Assembly: GCA_963781035.1 (NCBI GenBank)
Contig: CAWAEN010000007.1
Span: 372,001-436,000 of the forward strand
Direction: 5' to 3'
Length of the DNA: 64,000 nucleotides
Source: SZUA-35 sp963781035
Lineage (GTDB): Bacteria > Actinomycetota > Acidimicrobiia > Acidimicrobiales > SZUA-35
Shown here: one piece after another, positions 1-8,013 of the stretch
Position numbering within the stretch: position 1 is the first letter of the stretch
Layout: every line of letters starts with the position of its first letter
The notes under the pieces: model-generated
What the model saw: the letters and a program-made list of their open reading frames with translations, nothing else
Told to the model about the DNA's origin: nothing
Databases searched by the model: none
Position numbers and translations under genes: made by a program

Positions 1-2
1 CG

Positions 3-53
3 AACATCATCATCAGCCGGGACTACGACGTCGAGGTCGTTGGCGACGGATGA
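3..53 (+). CDS. 3' end of an unidentified CDS (partial)
   Basis: Only the last 16 codons are present; they read NIIISRDYDVEVVGDG and end in TGA at 51-53. The ATG of the next gene overlaps this stop (ATGA, 50-53), so the two are probably co-transcribed and translationally coupled. The fragment is too short to assign a family. Its coupling to a GH13-type gene hints at sugar metabolism, but that is inference. Confidence 0.5.
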   Translation, partial: NIIISRDYDVEVVGDG

Positions 54-2149
54 GCAGGACCGTCCCAGGGGAGGCCGGCTATGTGAGCGGGGTTTCCTCG
101 TTCGCGGTGGGTCTACGCCCGTCGGACGCCTCGAGATTGACCTGGTCGGAAACGCTGGATCTGATCCGCCGGCGGTTCGGTGATGTGGTTGATCTCGCCT
201 TGTCAGACGCGGCAACCGACACCGCTCGTCCTCTCGAGGAGCTTCCCGAGGATGTCACGTCCCCCCGGTCCGGCGATACCGACCCATCGTGGCTGCGGCG
301 GTCCAACATGGCCGGCATCAACGTCAGGACCGTGGGCGACTTCACGGGGGTCGTGAAGTACGCCCTGACGTTGCCGTCGTTCGTCGATTCGATCCACCTC
401 CTCCCGATCTGGGAGCCGGGAGCCGTCGGCAGCCTGTATGGCATCGCCAGCTGGAATCTCAACACCGAGTTCTTCTCGACCGAGATGTGCGAGGTCTCCC
501 CTCATCTCGACACCGTCGAGCGTCAGCTTCGGGCTGTGTCGAATCTCATCCACGTCATGGGCAAGACGATCGGCATGGACGTCATTCCCCATACCGACCG
601 TTTCTCGGAGCCGACACTGGCCAATCCCGATCTGTTCGAGTGGATGCGAATCGAGAAGCGACAGATCATCGACGTCGGTGATCAAGTGACGGAGGCAGCC
701 ATCGGCATCGTCCGGGAGTGGTTCGCCACGATGGGCCCGGCCGAGTCCGGATCTGCTGCGGTGGACACTTCGGGGATCGACGTCGATCAGCTCTTCGAGG
801 TCGACGAGCCAACGAGACTCGCGGCATTGTTCGGTGCTGCACCAGACCGACAGGGGCGCATCGACCGTCGTGTCAGCCTGCTCCGCCACCTGAAGAGTGC
901 CGGCCTCGAGCCCGTGCCGGCCACGATGGGTGTGCCCTTTCGGGGAATCCAGATCGACCCCGATCCAGACCACGTGGTCACAGACGACGGCGGTCTCGAG
1001 TGGCCGGACTTCATCATGCTCGAACCAGAGCACATGTCCCGAGTGTTCTCGCCGCTCGCCAGGTTCCATCTCTACGAAGCCGCCGAGGATTCGGTGTGGG
1101 AACTCGACTTCGATCGACCGCGCCACCACGCGTGGGACTACGTCTGCCGCCACTATGCCGACGCCCAACACATCGGTGCCTTCGACTTCATGCGTGGCGA
1201 CATGTCGCACGTCCAGATGCGGCCAGGGGGCGTACCGGACGTCGTCGACCGCCACTACGACATCCTCGGCGCCGTGAAGCGACACATCGTCACAGTCTCG
1301 GGAATGCCGTGGTTCGGCTACTTCGCCGAGTCCTTCCTGCCGGCTCGGGACGTCTTCCAATTCGGCGAGGAACTCGACCACCTCGAGGCCTCGGAAGCCG
1401 ACTCCACACTCGGAGATCTGCAATCGACCCCGGTTGGGAGCCCCGAGCATCTTCGGGTCTTCCGTCGTTATCTCGACGACCTCGGTACGAGACGGACCGC
1501 TCCGGCGTACACGGTCATGACCGCAGACAAGGACGATCCCCGATTCGACGAGTACTACCTCGACGGGAACGAGGCACGGATGTTCACCGCGCTCTTCCTT
1601 CCCGACATGCCGTCGTACACGGGACTCGGATTCGAGCTGCGGGATCGGCGCACGCGGCCGGTCGAGAACGAGCGTTACACGAAGCTGTTCGTCTTCGAGG
1701 AGTCCGGCGACTCCAACATCTACCCGTCGAAGGCTCGATTCAGCGACGACTACATCTGGGGCACCAACGATGCTCTCTTCCGGCGACTGACGGAGCTTCG
1801 CGTGTTCGCCGAAGGCATTCTTCCGCTCGTGGCCAGCCGGACGACCCGATGGCTGATCCCCCCTGATTCGACCGGATTGAGAGGAACCGCGGCATGGGCT
1901 CTCGACTCGGGCGCACCGGGCGAGCAGGCGTTTGCCTTTCTCGTCAACTACGACCTCGAGAAGCCGTCCGGTTTCTTCGGGCTCCCCGCGCTCGAAGCCA
2001 CGACGGTCCTCGTCCCCGAATACTCGACGACGGCAGAACTCATCGACCTCGCGACTGTCGAGCACAACGGCTTCTTCCACCGGATCGACGATCTCGAACC
2101 GGGTGAGGCCAGGGTCTATCGGATCGACCAGCTCAGCCGGGCTCGATAG
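50..2149 (+). CDS. GH13-like (alpha-amylase superfamily) glycosidase/transglycosidase, specificity unknown
   Basis: This 699-residue protein has the four marks of a GH13 barrel in order but in divergent form: a region I-like GMDVIPHTDRF, a region II-like FDFMRGDM with candidate nucleophile D384, candidate acid/base E427 in FGYFAESF, and a region IV-like TADKDD near 493-496 in place of the usual HD. The chain is longer than a simple amylase, with an N-terminal extension of about 80 residues. It overlaps the preceding gene by ATGA and ends 17 nt inside the 3' end of the convergent glgB. The neighbourhood (glgB, glgX, treZ, treY) suggests it acts on alpha-glucan or a related sugar. I cannot tell hydrolase from transferase or phosphorylase. 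Confidence 0.7.
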   Translation: MSRTVPGEAGYVSGVSSFAVGLRPSDASRLTWSETLDLIRRRFGDVVDLALSDAATDTARPLEELPEDVTSPRSGDTDPSWLRRSNMAGINVRTVGDFTGVVKYALTLPSFVDSIHLLPIWEPGAVGSLYGIASWNLNTEFFSTEMCEVSPHLDTVERQLRAVSNLIHVMGKTIGMDVIPHTDRFSEPTLANPDLFEWMRIEKRQIIDVGDQVTEAAIGIVREWFATMGPAESGSAAVDTSGIDVDQLFEVDEPTRLAALFGAAPDRQGRIDRRVSLLRHLKSAGLEPVPATMGVPFRGIQIDPDPDHVVTDDGGLEWPDFIMLEPEHMSRVFSPLARFHLYEAAEDSVWELDFDRPRHHAWDYVCRHYADAQHIGAFDFMRGDMSHVQMRPGGVPDVVDRHYDILGAVKRHIVTVSGMPWFGYFAESFLPARDVFQFGEELDHLEASEADSTLGDLQSTPVGSPEHLRVFRRYLDDLGTRRTAPAYTVMTADKDDPRFDEYYLDGNEARMFTALFLPDMPSYTGLGFELRDRRTRPVENERYTKLFVFEESGDSNIYPSKARFSDDYIWGTNDALFRRLTELRVFAEGILPLVASRTTRWLIPPDSTGLRGTAAWALDSGAPGEQAFAFLVNYDLEKPSGFFGLPALEATTVLVPEYSTTAELIDLATVEHNGFFHRIDDLEPGEARVYRIDQLSRAR

Positions 2150-4001
2150 GAGCGAAGAAGCTCACTGAAAGCGGCCCGAGCTCGATCTCGAACGACTGAG
2201 GATGACCGTGGCTTTCCTCCGGCTGCGTGGCGAACGGTCCCACCACGATCCCGCTCCCCCCGAACCGTCGGTCGTCAGACTGCAGCAGGGGCTCCCACTC
2301 TCCGGCGATGGGAACTCCGATCCGGTGATGCTGTCGCGGGACCGGGGTGCAGTTCGCCACGACCAGAACCGGCCGCCGATCATCGGCCACACGAAGAAAG
2401 GCGAAGACGCTGTTGACGGCGTCGTCGCCAATGATCCACTGCAGCCCGTCGTCACCGCAATCCTTCTCGTGTAGTGCCGGTTCACTTCGGTACACATGGT
2501 TCAGTTCGCCGACGAGGTCGAGGAGCCCACGGTGGCCGTTGTCGGCGAGCAGACCCCAGTCGAGCTCGGTCTCGTGGTTCCACTGGGATTGTTGGCCGAA
2601 CTCGCCACCCATGAACAGGAGCTTCTTTCCGGGGACAGCCCACTGGTAACCGAGCAGGAGACGAAGGTTGGCCAACTTCTGCCAGTGATCGCCGGGCATG
2701 GCGGCCAACAACGAGCCCTTGCCATGGACGACCTCGTCGTGTGAGAGGGGCAGCATGTAGTTCTCGGAGCCCTGGTAGACGGATCGGAAGGTCAGTTCCC
2801 CATGATGGTGGCGACGATGGATGGGATCTCGTTTGAAGTATTCGAGAGTGTCGTGCATCCACCCCATGTCCCACTTGTACCCGAATCCGAGTCCGCCCTG
2901 ATCGACGGGACGGGTGACGCCAGGCCATGCGGTCGATTCCTCGGCAATGACCTGGATCCCGGGGTGAGCGGCGTAGATCGACCGATTCAGCTCCTGGAGG
3001 AAGCTCACGGCTCCGAGATTCTCGTTGCCGCCGTGCTCGTTGGGGATCCACTCGCCATCCTTGCGGGAATAGTCGAGATAGAGCATCGAGGCGACGGCGT
3101 CGACTCGCAGCCCGTCGACATGGTATTTCTCGGCCCAGAAATGAGCGCTGGAGAGCAGGAAGCTGCGGACCTCGGACCGGTCGTAGTTGAAGATGCAGCT
3201 GTCCCAGTCCGGATGATGCCCCTTCCGCGGGTCCTCGTGTTCGTAGAGGTGGGTGCCGTCGAAGGTGGCCAGCCCGAACGCGTCGTCGGGGAAGTGGGAC
3301 GGGACCCAGTCGAGGATCACGCCGATTCCGGCTTGATGGAGCTCGTCGATCATGGTCATCAGATCGGCCGGCGACCCGTAGCGAGCGGTCGGAGCGAAGT
3401 AGCCGGTTGTCTGGTAGCCCCACGAGCCGTAGAAGGGGTGCTCGGTGATCGGCATCAGCTCGACGTGGGTGAACCCGGTCTCGGACAGGTAGTCGACCAG
3501 CTGCCGTCCCAGCGCTCGGTATCCGCCTGGCTCGTAGCGCCACGAGCCGAGATGCACCTCGTAGATCGACACGGGGGCCGTGCGATCGAGTCGCGCCCCG
3601 CGATCGGCCATCCACTGGCCATCACCCCACGTGTAGGCGAGGTCGGTGATCACCGACGCAGTCCGGGGTGGCTCCTCATGGGCAAAACCGTAAGGATCGG
3701 CCTTGTCGAAGGCCGGGCCGTGCTGGGGCGTGATTCGAAACTTGTAACGCTGGCCGATCTCGGCCGGCATCGAGCCGCGCCAGACCCCGGAAGGATCAGG
3801 CTCGAGCTCGTGCTCTGCCGATGGAGACCATGCGTTGAAGTCACCAACGACAGAAACGGATCGTGCGCTCGGCGCCCAGACTCGAAAGACGGTGCCGTCG
3901 GTGGCCGAGTGGGCGCCGAGGACGTCATAGGCCGCGATGTGGGTACCGCCGTTCAGCGACCACGCATCATCGGCGGTGAACGCTCGATCTACAGCTGACA
4001 T
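2133..4001 (-). CDS. glgB: 1,4-alpha-glucan branching enzyme
   Basis: GlgB introduces alpha-1,6 branches into glycogen. The N-terminal CBM48-like domain contains FRVWAPSARSVSVVGDFNAW. It is followed by the GH13 barrel with HVELMPITEHPFYGSWGYQ, the nucleophile region GLRVDAVASMLYLDY, acid/base VIAEESTAWPGV and stabiliser LPLSHDEVVHG. The start MSAVDRAF at 4001 gives 622 residues, normal for the short GlgB type without an extra N1 module. It is chosen because AGGAG lies near 4009-4013 and a -10-like TACTGT (minus strand) at 4032-4037. An open frame runs further upstream, but that sequence is non-conserved and crosses the divergent gene. The 3' end overlaps the GH13-like gene by 17 nt, tail to tail. 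Confidence 0.95.
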   Translation of the reverse strand: MSAVDRAFTADDAWSLNGGTHIAAYDVLGAHSATDGTVFRVWAPSARSVSVVGDFNAWSPSAEHELEPDPSGVWRGSMPAEIGQRYKFRITPQHGPAFDKADPYGFAHEEPPRTASVITDLAYTWGDGQWMADRGARLDRTAPVSIYEVHLGSWRYEPGGYRALGRQLVDYLSETGFTHVELMPITEHPFYGSWGYQTTGYFAPTARYGSPADLMTMIDELHQAGIGVILDWVPSHFPDDAFGLATFDGTHLYEHEDPRKGHHPDWDSCIFNYDRSEVRSFLLSSAHFWAEKYHVDGLRVDAVASMLYLDYSRKDGEWIPNEHGGNENLGAVSFLQELNRSIYAAHPGIQVIAEESTAWPGVTRPVDQGGLGFGYKWDMGWMHDTLEYFKRDPIHRRHHHGELTFRSVYQGSENYMLPLSHDEVVHGKGSLLAAMPGDHWQKLANLRLLLGYQWAVPGKKLLFMGGEFGQQSQWNHETELDWGLLADNGHRGLLDLVGELNHVYRSEPALHEKDCGDDGLQWIIGDDAVNSVFAFLRVADDRRPVLVVANCTPVPRQHHRIGVPIAGEWEPLLQSDDRRFGGSGIVVGPFATQPEESHGHPQSFEIELGPLSVSFFAPIEPG

Positions 4002-4097
4002 TCGTGTGCTCCTGCGGCTGGTCGGATCTCGACAGTACACCGACCGACAGGCGAGCGCTCCTGTCTCGTTCGTGCCGCATCGACGGCGACGCACTAC

Positions 4098-4103
4098 TAG
4101 CGT
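4098..4103 (+). promoter_or_regulatory. -10 element (TAGCGT), leaderless start
   Basis: TAGCGT lies exactly 7 nt before the GTG at 4111, with no Shine-Dalgarno sequence between. This is the pattern expected of a leaderless actinobacterial mRNA and is the reason for choosing GTG 4111 as the start. Confidence 0.6.
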
Positions 4104-4110
4104 CACGACG

Positions 4111-4911
4111 GTGACACGGTCCCTCCTGACGGCTACCAATGGGTTTGCATGCCCTGCCTGCGGCGGCACGGAGCTCTGGCGAAGCGGGGACGACGAGCGG
4201 GTTCGGGCGGTGTGTGAGGTGTGCGGTACGTGCTGGGATCGCACATCCGAACCATGGACAGCGGTCGACTCGATCGCCTGCGCAGGATGCGAGGAATCGG
4301 GGGTGTGCGAATCGAGGCCCACGGCGGCCGCCAGGGCCCACTCGCTGGAGGTCGAGATGCCAGATGGCATGGTGATCGTGATCCGGCTCCTTCTCCGCGG
4401 CGATCGGACGCAACTCCAGCAGGCGTATGAGCAACTCTCCGATGCCTCGAAGCAGTTGCGGTTCTTCCTTCCTCCGAAGCATCTGTCCGACGCACATCTC
4501 GCGTACCTGACCGATCTCGACTACGACCAGCGCTTCGCCATCGTGGCCTACGAGCGTGACGACCCGGGTCGCGTGGGGCTCGGGGTGGCGAGATGGGTGC
4601 GTGACCGTTGTGAGCCGTCCCGAGCCGAGGCTGCGGTCGTGGTGGCCGACGACGTGCAGGGCCGCGGAATCGGCACGACACTGCTGCGCTGCCTCGTTCG
4701 TGAAGCCGTTGACCACGGCATCACCACCTTCACTGCCGATGTCAGGTGGGACAACCGCAAGCTGCTCGAGAGGCTCGCAGCACTCGGCGCCGCGATCCGG
4801 CCGGCCGAACCCGGGGTGGCCGACGTCGAGATCCGATTGCCGATCACCGACGACGATCTCGGCGGACCGGCCTTGCATCACCTGTTCCAGACTGCCGCCG
4901 GCCACGCCTGA
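4111..4911 (+). CDS. Zinc-ribbon GNAT family N-acetyltransferase
   Basis: A 266-residue protein in two parts. Residues 10-65 carry a Cys-rich zinc ribbon: CPACGG at C14/C17 and CEVCGTC at C35/C38/C41, with further cysteines in CAGC. Residues from about 80 to 240 are a GNAT fold with the acetyl-CoA loop QGRGIGTTLL. The substrate is unknown; GNAT proteins with a zinc ribbon often modify proteins or small amines. The GTG start is set by the -10 element 7 nt upstream. It is divergent from glgB and converges on the DUF808 gene 50 nt downstream. Confidence 0.8.
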   Translation: MTRSLLTATNGFACPACGGTELWRSGDDERVRAVCEVCGTCWDRTSEPWTAVDSIACAGCEESGVCESRPTAAARAHSLEVEMPDGMVIVIRLLLRGDRTQLQQAYEQLSDASKQLRFFLPPKHLSDAHLAYLTDLDYDQRFAIVAYERDDPGRVGLGVARWVRDRCEPSRAEAAVVVADDVQGRGIGTTLLRCLVREAVDHGITTFTADVRWDNRKLLERLAALGAAIRPAEPGVADVEIRLPITDDDLGGPALHHLFQTAAGHA

Positions 4912-4961
4912 CGGTTTCTCGGTCAGCACCATCGCCGGTCAACGGGTACGGGCCACGAGCG

Positions 4962-5915
4962 TCAGTGGCTCGCCACAACCTCTTCATCGTGAGAACCGTG
5001 GGGCAGACGGGAGATCACAGCCACGACCAGAGCGCCTACGGCGAGGCCGAGGACGGCCGAGATGCCCGTGTTCACGAGCCAGGCGAGCACGCCGCCGATG
5101 CCGCCGACGTCGTGCACTGACTCTTCGAGGTCGTGGACGAAGTCGTAGGGACCGTGCCAACCGAGTTCGTCCGTTCCGACCAGGATGATGTGACCGCCGA
5201 CCCACAGCATCGCTGCGGTACCGATGACGGACAGCCACGTCAGCAGCTTGGGCATCGCTGACACGAGCAACCGACCGAATCGCTGTGACGATTCGGCCTC
5301 ACGACTGGCGAGTGACAGGCCGATGTCGTCCATCTTCACGATGAGGGCCACCACGCCGTAGACGATGATGGTGATCAAGAGGGCGACCACGACCAGGATC
5401 ACGGCCCGTGACAGGAATCGCTCGTCGAGCACCTCCTTCAGGGCGATCACCATGATCTCGGCCGACAGGATGAGGTCGGTACGAATCGCTCCGGCGATGG
5501 TTGCCGCCTCGGCCTCGGCGCCCTGCATCACGACCGGCACGTCGTGGTCGTGATCGTCGCCCTTGAGCTTGTGGTAGATCTTCTCGGCGCCCTCGAAGCA
5601 GAGATACGTGCCGCCCGCCATCAAGATGATCTCGACCAGGATGGGGGCGACCGCGCTCAGGATGAGCGCAGCGGGAAGGATGAACACGAGCTTGTTGCGC
5701 AGCGAACCGGAGGCGATCTTCTTGATGATCGGCAGCTCGCGTTCGGCAGCCAGACCCTGCACGTACGCCGGCGTCACTGCGGTGTCGTCGACCACGACAC
5801 CTGCCGCCTTGGCGCTGGCGCGGCCTGCCGCGGCCCCGACGTCGTCGATGGATGCCGCGGCGAGCTTCGCCAGCGCAGCAACGTCATCGAGCAATCCGAC
5901 CAGACCACCAGCCAT
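4962..5915 (-). CDS. DUF808 (YedI-like) inner membrane protein
   Basis: The 317-residue protein has the conserved N-terminal GGLVGLLDDVAALAKLAA, a VVVDDTAVTPAYV segment and IIKKIASGSLRNKLV. Several hydrophobic segments follow, for example around residues 72-97, 180-200 and near the C-terminus. These match the DUF808/YedI family of integral membrane proteins, whose function is unknown. It stands alone. The 258-bp region upstream, shared with the divergent GYD gene, contains a long inverted repeat. A weak SD (AAGAGGA) precedes the ATG. Confidence 0.85.
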   Translation of the reverse strand: MAGGLVGLLDDVAALAKLAAASIDDVGAAAGRASAKAAGVVVDDTAVTPAYVQGLAAERELPIIKKIASGSLRNKLVFILPAALILSAVAPILVEIILMAGGTYLCFEGAEKIYHKLKGDDHDHDVPVVMQGAEAEAATIAGAIRTDLILSAEIMVIALKEVLDERFLSRAVILVVVALLITIIVYGVVALIVKMDDIGLSLASREAESSQRFGRLLVSAMPKLLTWLSVIGTAAMLWVGGHIILVGTDELGWHGPYDFVHDLEESVHDVGGIGGVLAWLVNTGISAVLGLAVGALVVAVISRLPHGSHDEEVVASH

Positions 5916-5974
5916 CTACCCACATCCTCTTGCACACAGGCCCGTCGACACGAGCGCTCACCGTAGAACCGTCA

Positions 5975-6028
5975 CCCAACTGCCAGCGTCATACGTACTC
6001 CTGGGTACGGGTGAAGCTGGCAGTTGGG
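5975..6028. repeat. Long imperfect inverted repeat in a divergent intergenic region
   Basis: The arms CCCAACTGCCAGC (5975-5987) and GCTGGCAGTTGGG (6016-6028) are exact 13-bp complements. Pairing continues inward with a few mismatches (GTCATACGTAC against GTACGGGTGAA). The hairpin lies between two divergent genes (DUF808 at 5915 and the GYD gene at 6174), so it does not sit where a terminator is expected. It could be an operator, a small-RNA hairpin or a dispersed repeat unit. Confidence 0.6.
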
Positions 6029-6173
6029 AGCAGGGTACGGGCTTCGGCGGCGTGACCTGGGGAACCCGCGCCAGATCGTCCCCGAGAGCGGACGAGACTT
6101 TCGGCCCTGTCGATCAGGCCGTTGCGGGCGGACAGTCGATGCGACACGTCGGCTAGAAGAAAAGGGACACCTC

Positions 6174-6494
6174 ATGGCCCACTACCTTGGTTTGATCGAG
6201 TTCTCGACCGAAGAAGCTTCTCGAGCCCTCCGAGACGGACCGGCAGCGAGGCGTGATCACTTCGCTCGACTGGTGGGCGAAGCGGGCGGCTCCTTGACCA
6301 ACGCCTGGTACTCGAACGTCGGCGACTGGGACCTCATCTGCATCATCCAGATGGACGACGAGTCGCCGGTGACCGGTGCCGCGGCGACGCTGGCCAGACG
6401 TGCAGCCGGGCTGACGATGAACGAGCGGTGGATCGAGCTCGCCGACATCGACGCAGTCGATGCCGCGCTGAGCAACATGACCGGCGGCCGCTGA
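6174..6494 (+). CDS. GYD-domain-like small protein
   Basis: This 106-residue protein begins MAHYLGLIEFSTEEASRAL, contains GGSLTNAWYSNVGDWDLICI and ends with an alternating helix/strand pattern. That matches the small GYD family (ferredoxin-like fold, unknown function): a typical length, a Y/W-D core and a strand with ICIIQ. AAGGG precedes the ATG by about 7 nt, so this gene is leadered. It stands 72 bp upstream of the transporter gene, which has its own -10 element. Assignment is by pattern only. Confidence 0.6.
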   Translation: MAHYLGLIEFSTEEASRALRDGPAARRDHFARLVGEAGGSLTNAWYSNVGDWDLICIIQMDDESPVTGAAATLARRAAGLTMNERWIELADIDAVDAALSNMTGGR

Positions 6495-6553
6495 CCAGCG
6501 GGGTACGAGCATTCGCGAGAAGCGACCCCGTCGGATTCGGGCGCTGACCCCCG

Positions 6554-6559
6554 TAGCTT
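6554..6559 (+). promoter_or_regulatory. -10 element (TAGCTT), leaderless start
   Basis: TAGCTT ends 7 nt before the GTG at 6567. No SD-like sequence lies between, so transcription probably begins at or next to the start codon of the SLC13 transporter operon. Confidence 0.55.
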
Positions 6560-6566
6560 TCGAGCG

Positions 6567-8003
6567 GTGACAATGGTCGAAAGCGAAACACGACCACGAC
6601 GGACCACGCCGACGCGACCGGACCAGAAGACGATCGGTGTCGCGGTGGCGGCCCTCTGGTTCCTCGTCGTCCTGCTCATCGGCGACGTGGGCGGGCTGAC
6701 CGTGCCGGCCAGCCGCATGCTCGCCATCTTCGGAGCTGCGGTCGCCCTCTGGGTGACAGAGGCCATCCCGCTGTCGGCGACCTCGATCGGGGTGATCCTC
6801 GCTGAGGTCCTGTTGATCTCGGATCAATCGATTCTCGGGCTCCCGGCCGACTTCGATGCTCCCCCCTACGCCTCGATCTACGCAACACTCGCCAGTCCCG
6901 TCCTGATGTTGTTCCTCGGCGGGTTCGTGCTCGCCGATGCCGCCGCCAAGTTCGGGCTCGACCGAAACCTGGCCGGATTCCTGCTTCGCCCGTTCGGAAC
7001 TCGCCCCACCGCGGTGCTCGCCGGCCTCATGGCCATCACCGCATTGCTGTCGATGTTCGTTTCCAACACGGCCACGACGGCAGCCATGATGGCCGTCGTT
7101 CTCCCTGTCGCCGGAGGGCTCGCGGCCGACGATCGGTTCCGGGTCGCTCTCGTACTGTCGGTGCCCGTGGCCGCGAATCTCGGAGGCATCGGAACCCCGG
7201 TCGGCTCGCCTCCCAACGCGATCGCCCTCGGTCGACTCAACGATCGCGGGATCCAGGTGGACTTCCTCACCTGGATGGGGTTCGCTCTCCCGATCACGCT
7301 GCTGCTCCTGGTCGCGGCCTGGCTCCTCCTCGTGCGGCGCTACCCGGCCGGTGCAGGCCGGATCGACGTGAACATCGGCGGGGCGTTCGATCGCAGACGG
7401 CCGGCACGGATCTTGTACGTCACCTTCGGCTTGACGGTCCTCGGCTGGCTGACCGAACCGCTCCACGGCGTGCCATCCTCGATCGTCGGGTTCGTGCCCG
7501 TGGTCGTGCTGCTGGCCTCCGGGGTCTTCACGGTTGACGATCTACGAAGCATCAATTGGCACATCTTGTGGTTGGTCGGGGGCGGTATCGCGCTCGGCAA
7601 CGGCGTGTCGACCACCGGTCTCGACGTGTGGTTGGTCGACCGCCTCGATTGGGGTGCGCTTCCTTCCGTGGCACTCGCCGCCGCCTTGGCCGGTCTGGCG
7701 CTTGTTCTCAGCACGATCATCTCCAATTCGGCAACGGCGAACTTGATGGCCCCGATCGGCATCAGCCTCGCAGTGTCCGACGTGGTCGACCTCGATCCGC
7801 TGCTCGCGGGTCTTCTCATCGCCATGGCCTGTTCGCTCGCCATGGCGCTTCCCGTCAGCACTCCCCCGAATGCGGTTGCCTATGCCTCCGGGGCGATCGA
7901 CTCGAAGGATCTCGCCATCGTGGGCATCATGATCGGCGCACTCGGACTGGTGCTCGTGGTGTTCGTCATGCCACCGATCTGGCGAGCCCTCGGACTGTTG
8001 TGA
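6567..8003 (+). CDS. SLC13/DASS family di- or tricarboxylate:sodium symporter
   Basis: A 478-residue integral membrane protein with about 11-12 hydrophobic helices. Both family signature loops are present: SNTATTAAMM in the first half and SNSATANLMAPIGIS in the second, followed by STPPNAVAYASG. These loops bind Na+ and carboxylate in the DASS family, so uptake of succinate, malate, citrate or a similar anion is likely; the substrate cannot be read from sequence. The histidine kinase gene starts 10 nt after its stop and the response regulator follows, so the transporter and a two-component system share an operon. Confidence 0.88.
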   Translation: MTMVESETRPRRTTPTRPDQKTIGVAVAALWFLVVLLIGDVGGLTVPASRMLAIFGAAVALWVTEAIPLSATSIGVILAEVLLISDQSILGLPADFDAPPYASIYATLASPVLMLFLGGFVLADAAAKFGLDRNLAGFLLRPFGTRPTAVLAGLMAITALLSMFVSNTATTAAMMAVVLPVAGGLAADDRFRVALVLSVPVAANLGGIGTPVGSPPNAIALGRLNDRGIQVDFLTWMGFALPITLLLLVAAWLLLVRRYPAGAGRIDVNIGGAFDRRRPARILYVTFGLTVLGWLTEPLHGVPSSIVGFVPVVVLLASGVFTVDDLRSINWHILWLVGGGIALGNGVSTTGLDVWLVDRLDWGALPSVALAAALAGLALVLSTIISNSATANLMAPIGISLAVSDVVDLDPLLAGLLIAMACSLAMALPVSTPPNAVAYASGAIDSKDLAIVGIMIGALGLVLVVFVMPPIWRALGLL

Positions 8004-8013
8004 GGATCTCGAA

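Noticed and set aside
203..2080. 625-codon open frame on the minus strand
   Set aside because: It is the antisense of the GH13-like gene, with Arg/Glu/Val/Asp-biased composition caused by high GC and no start signals or motifs.
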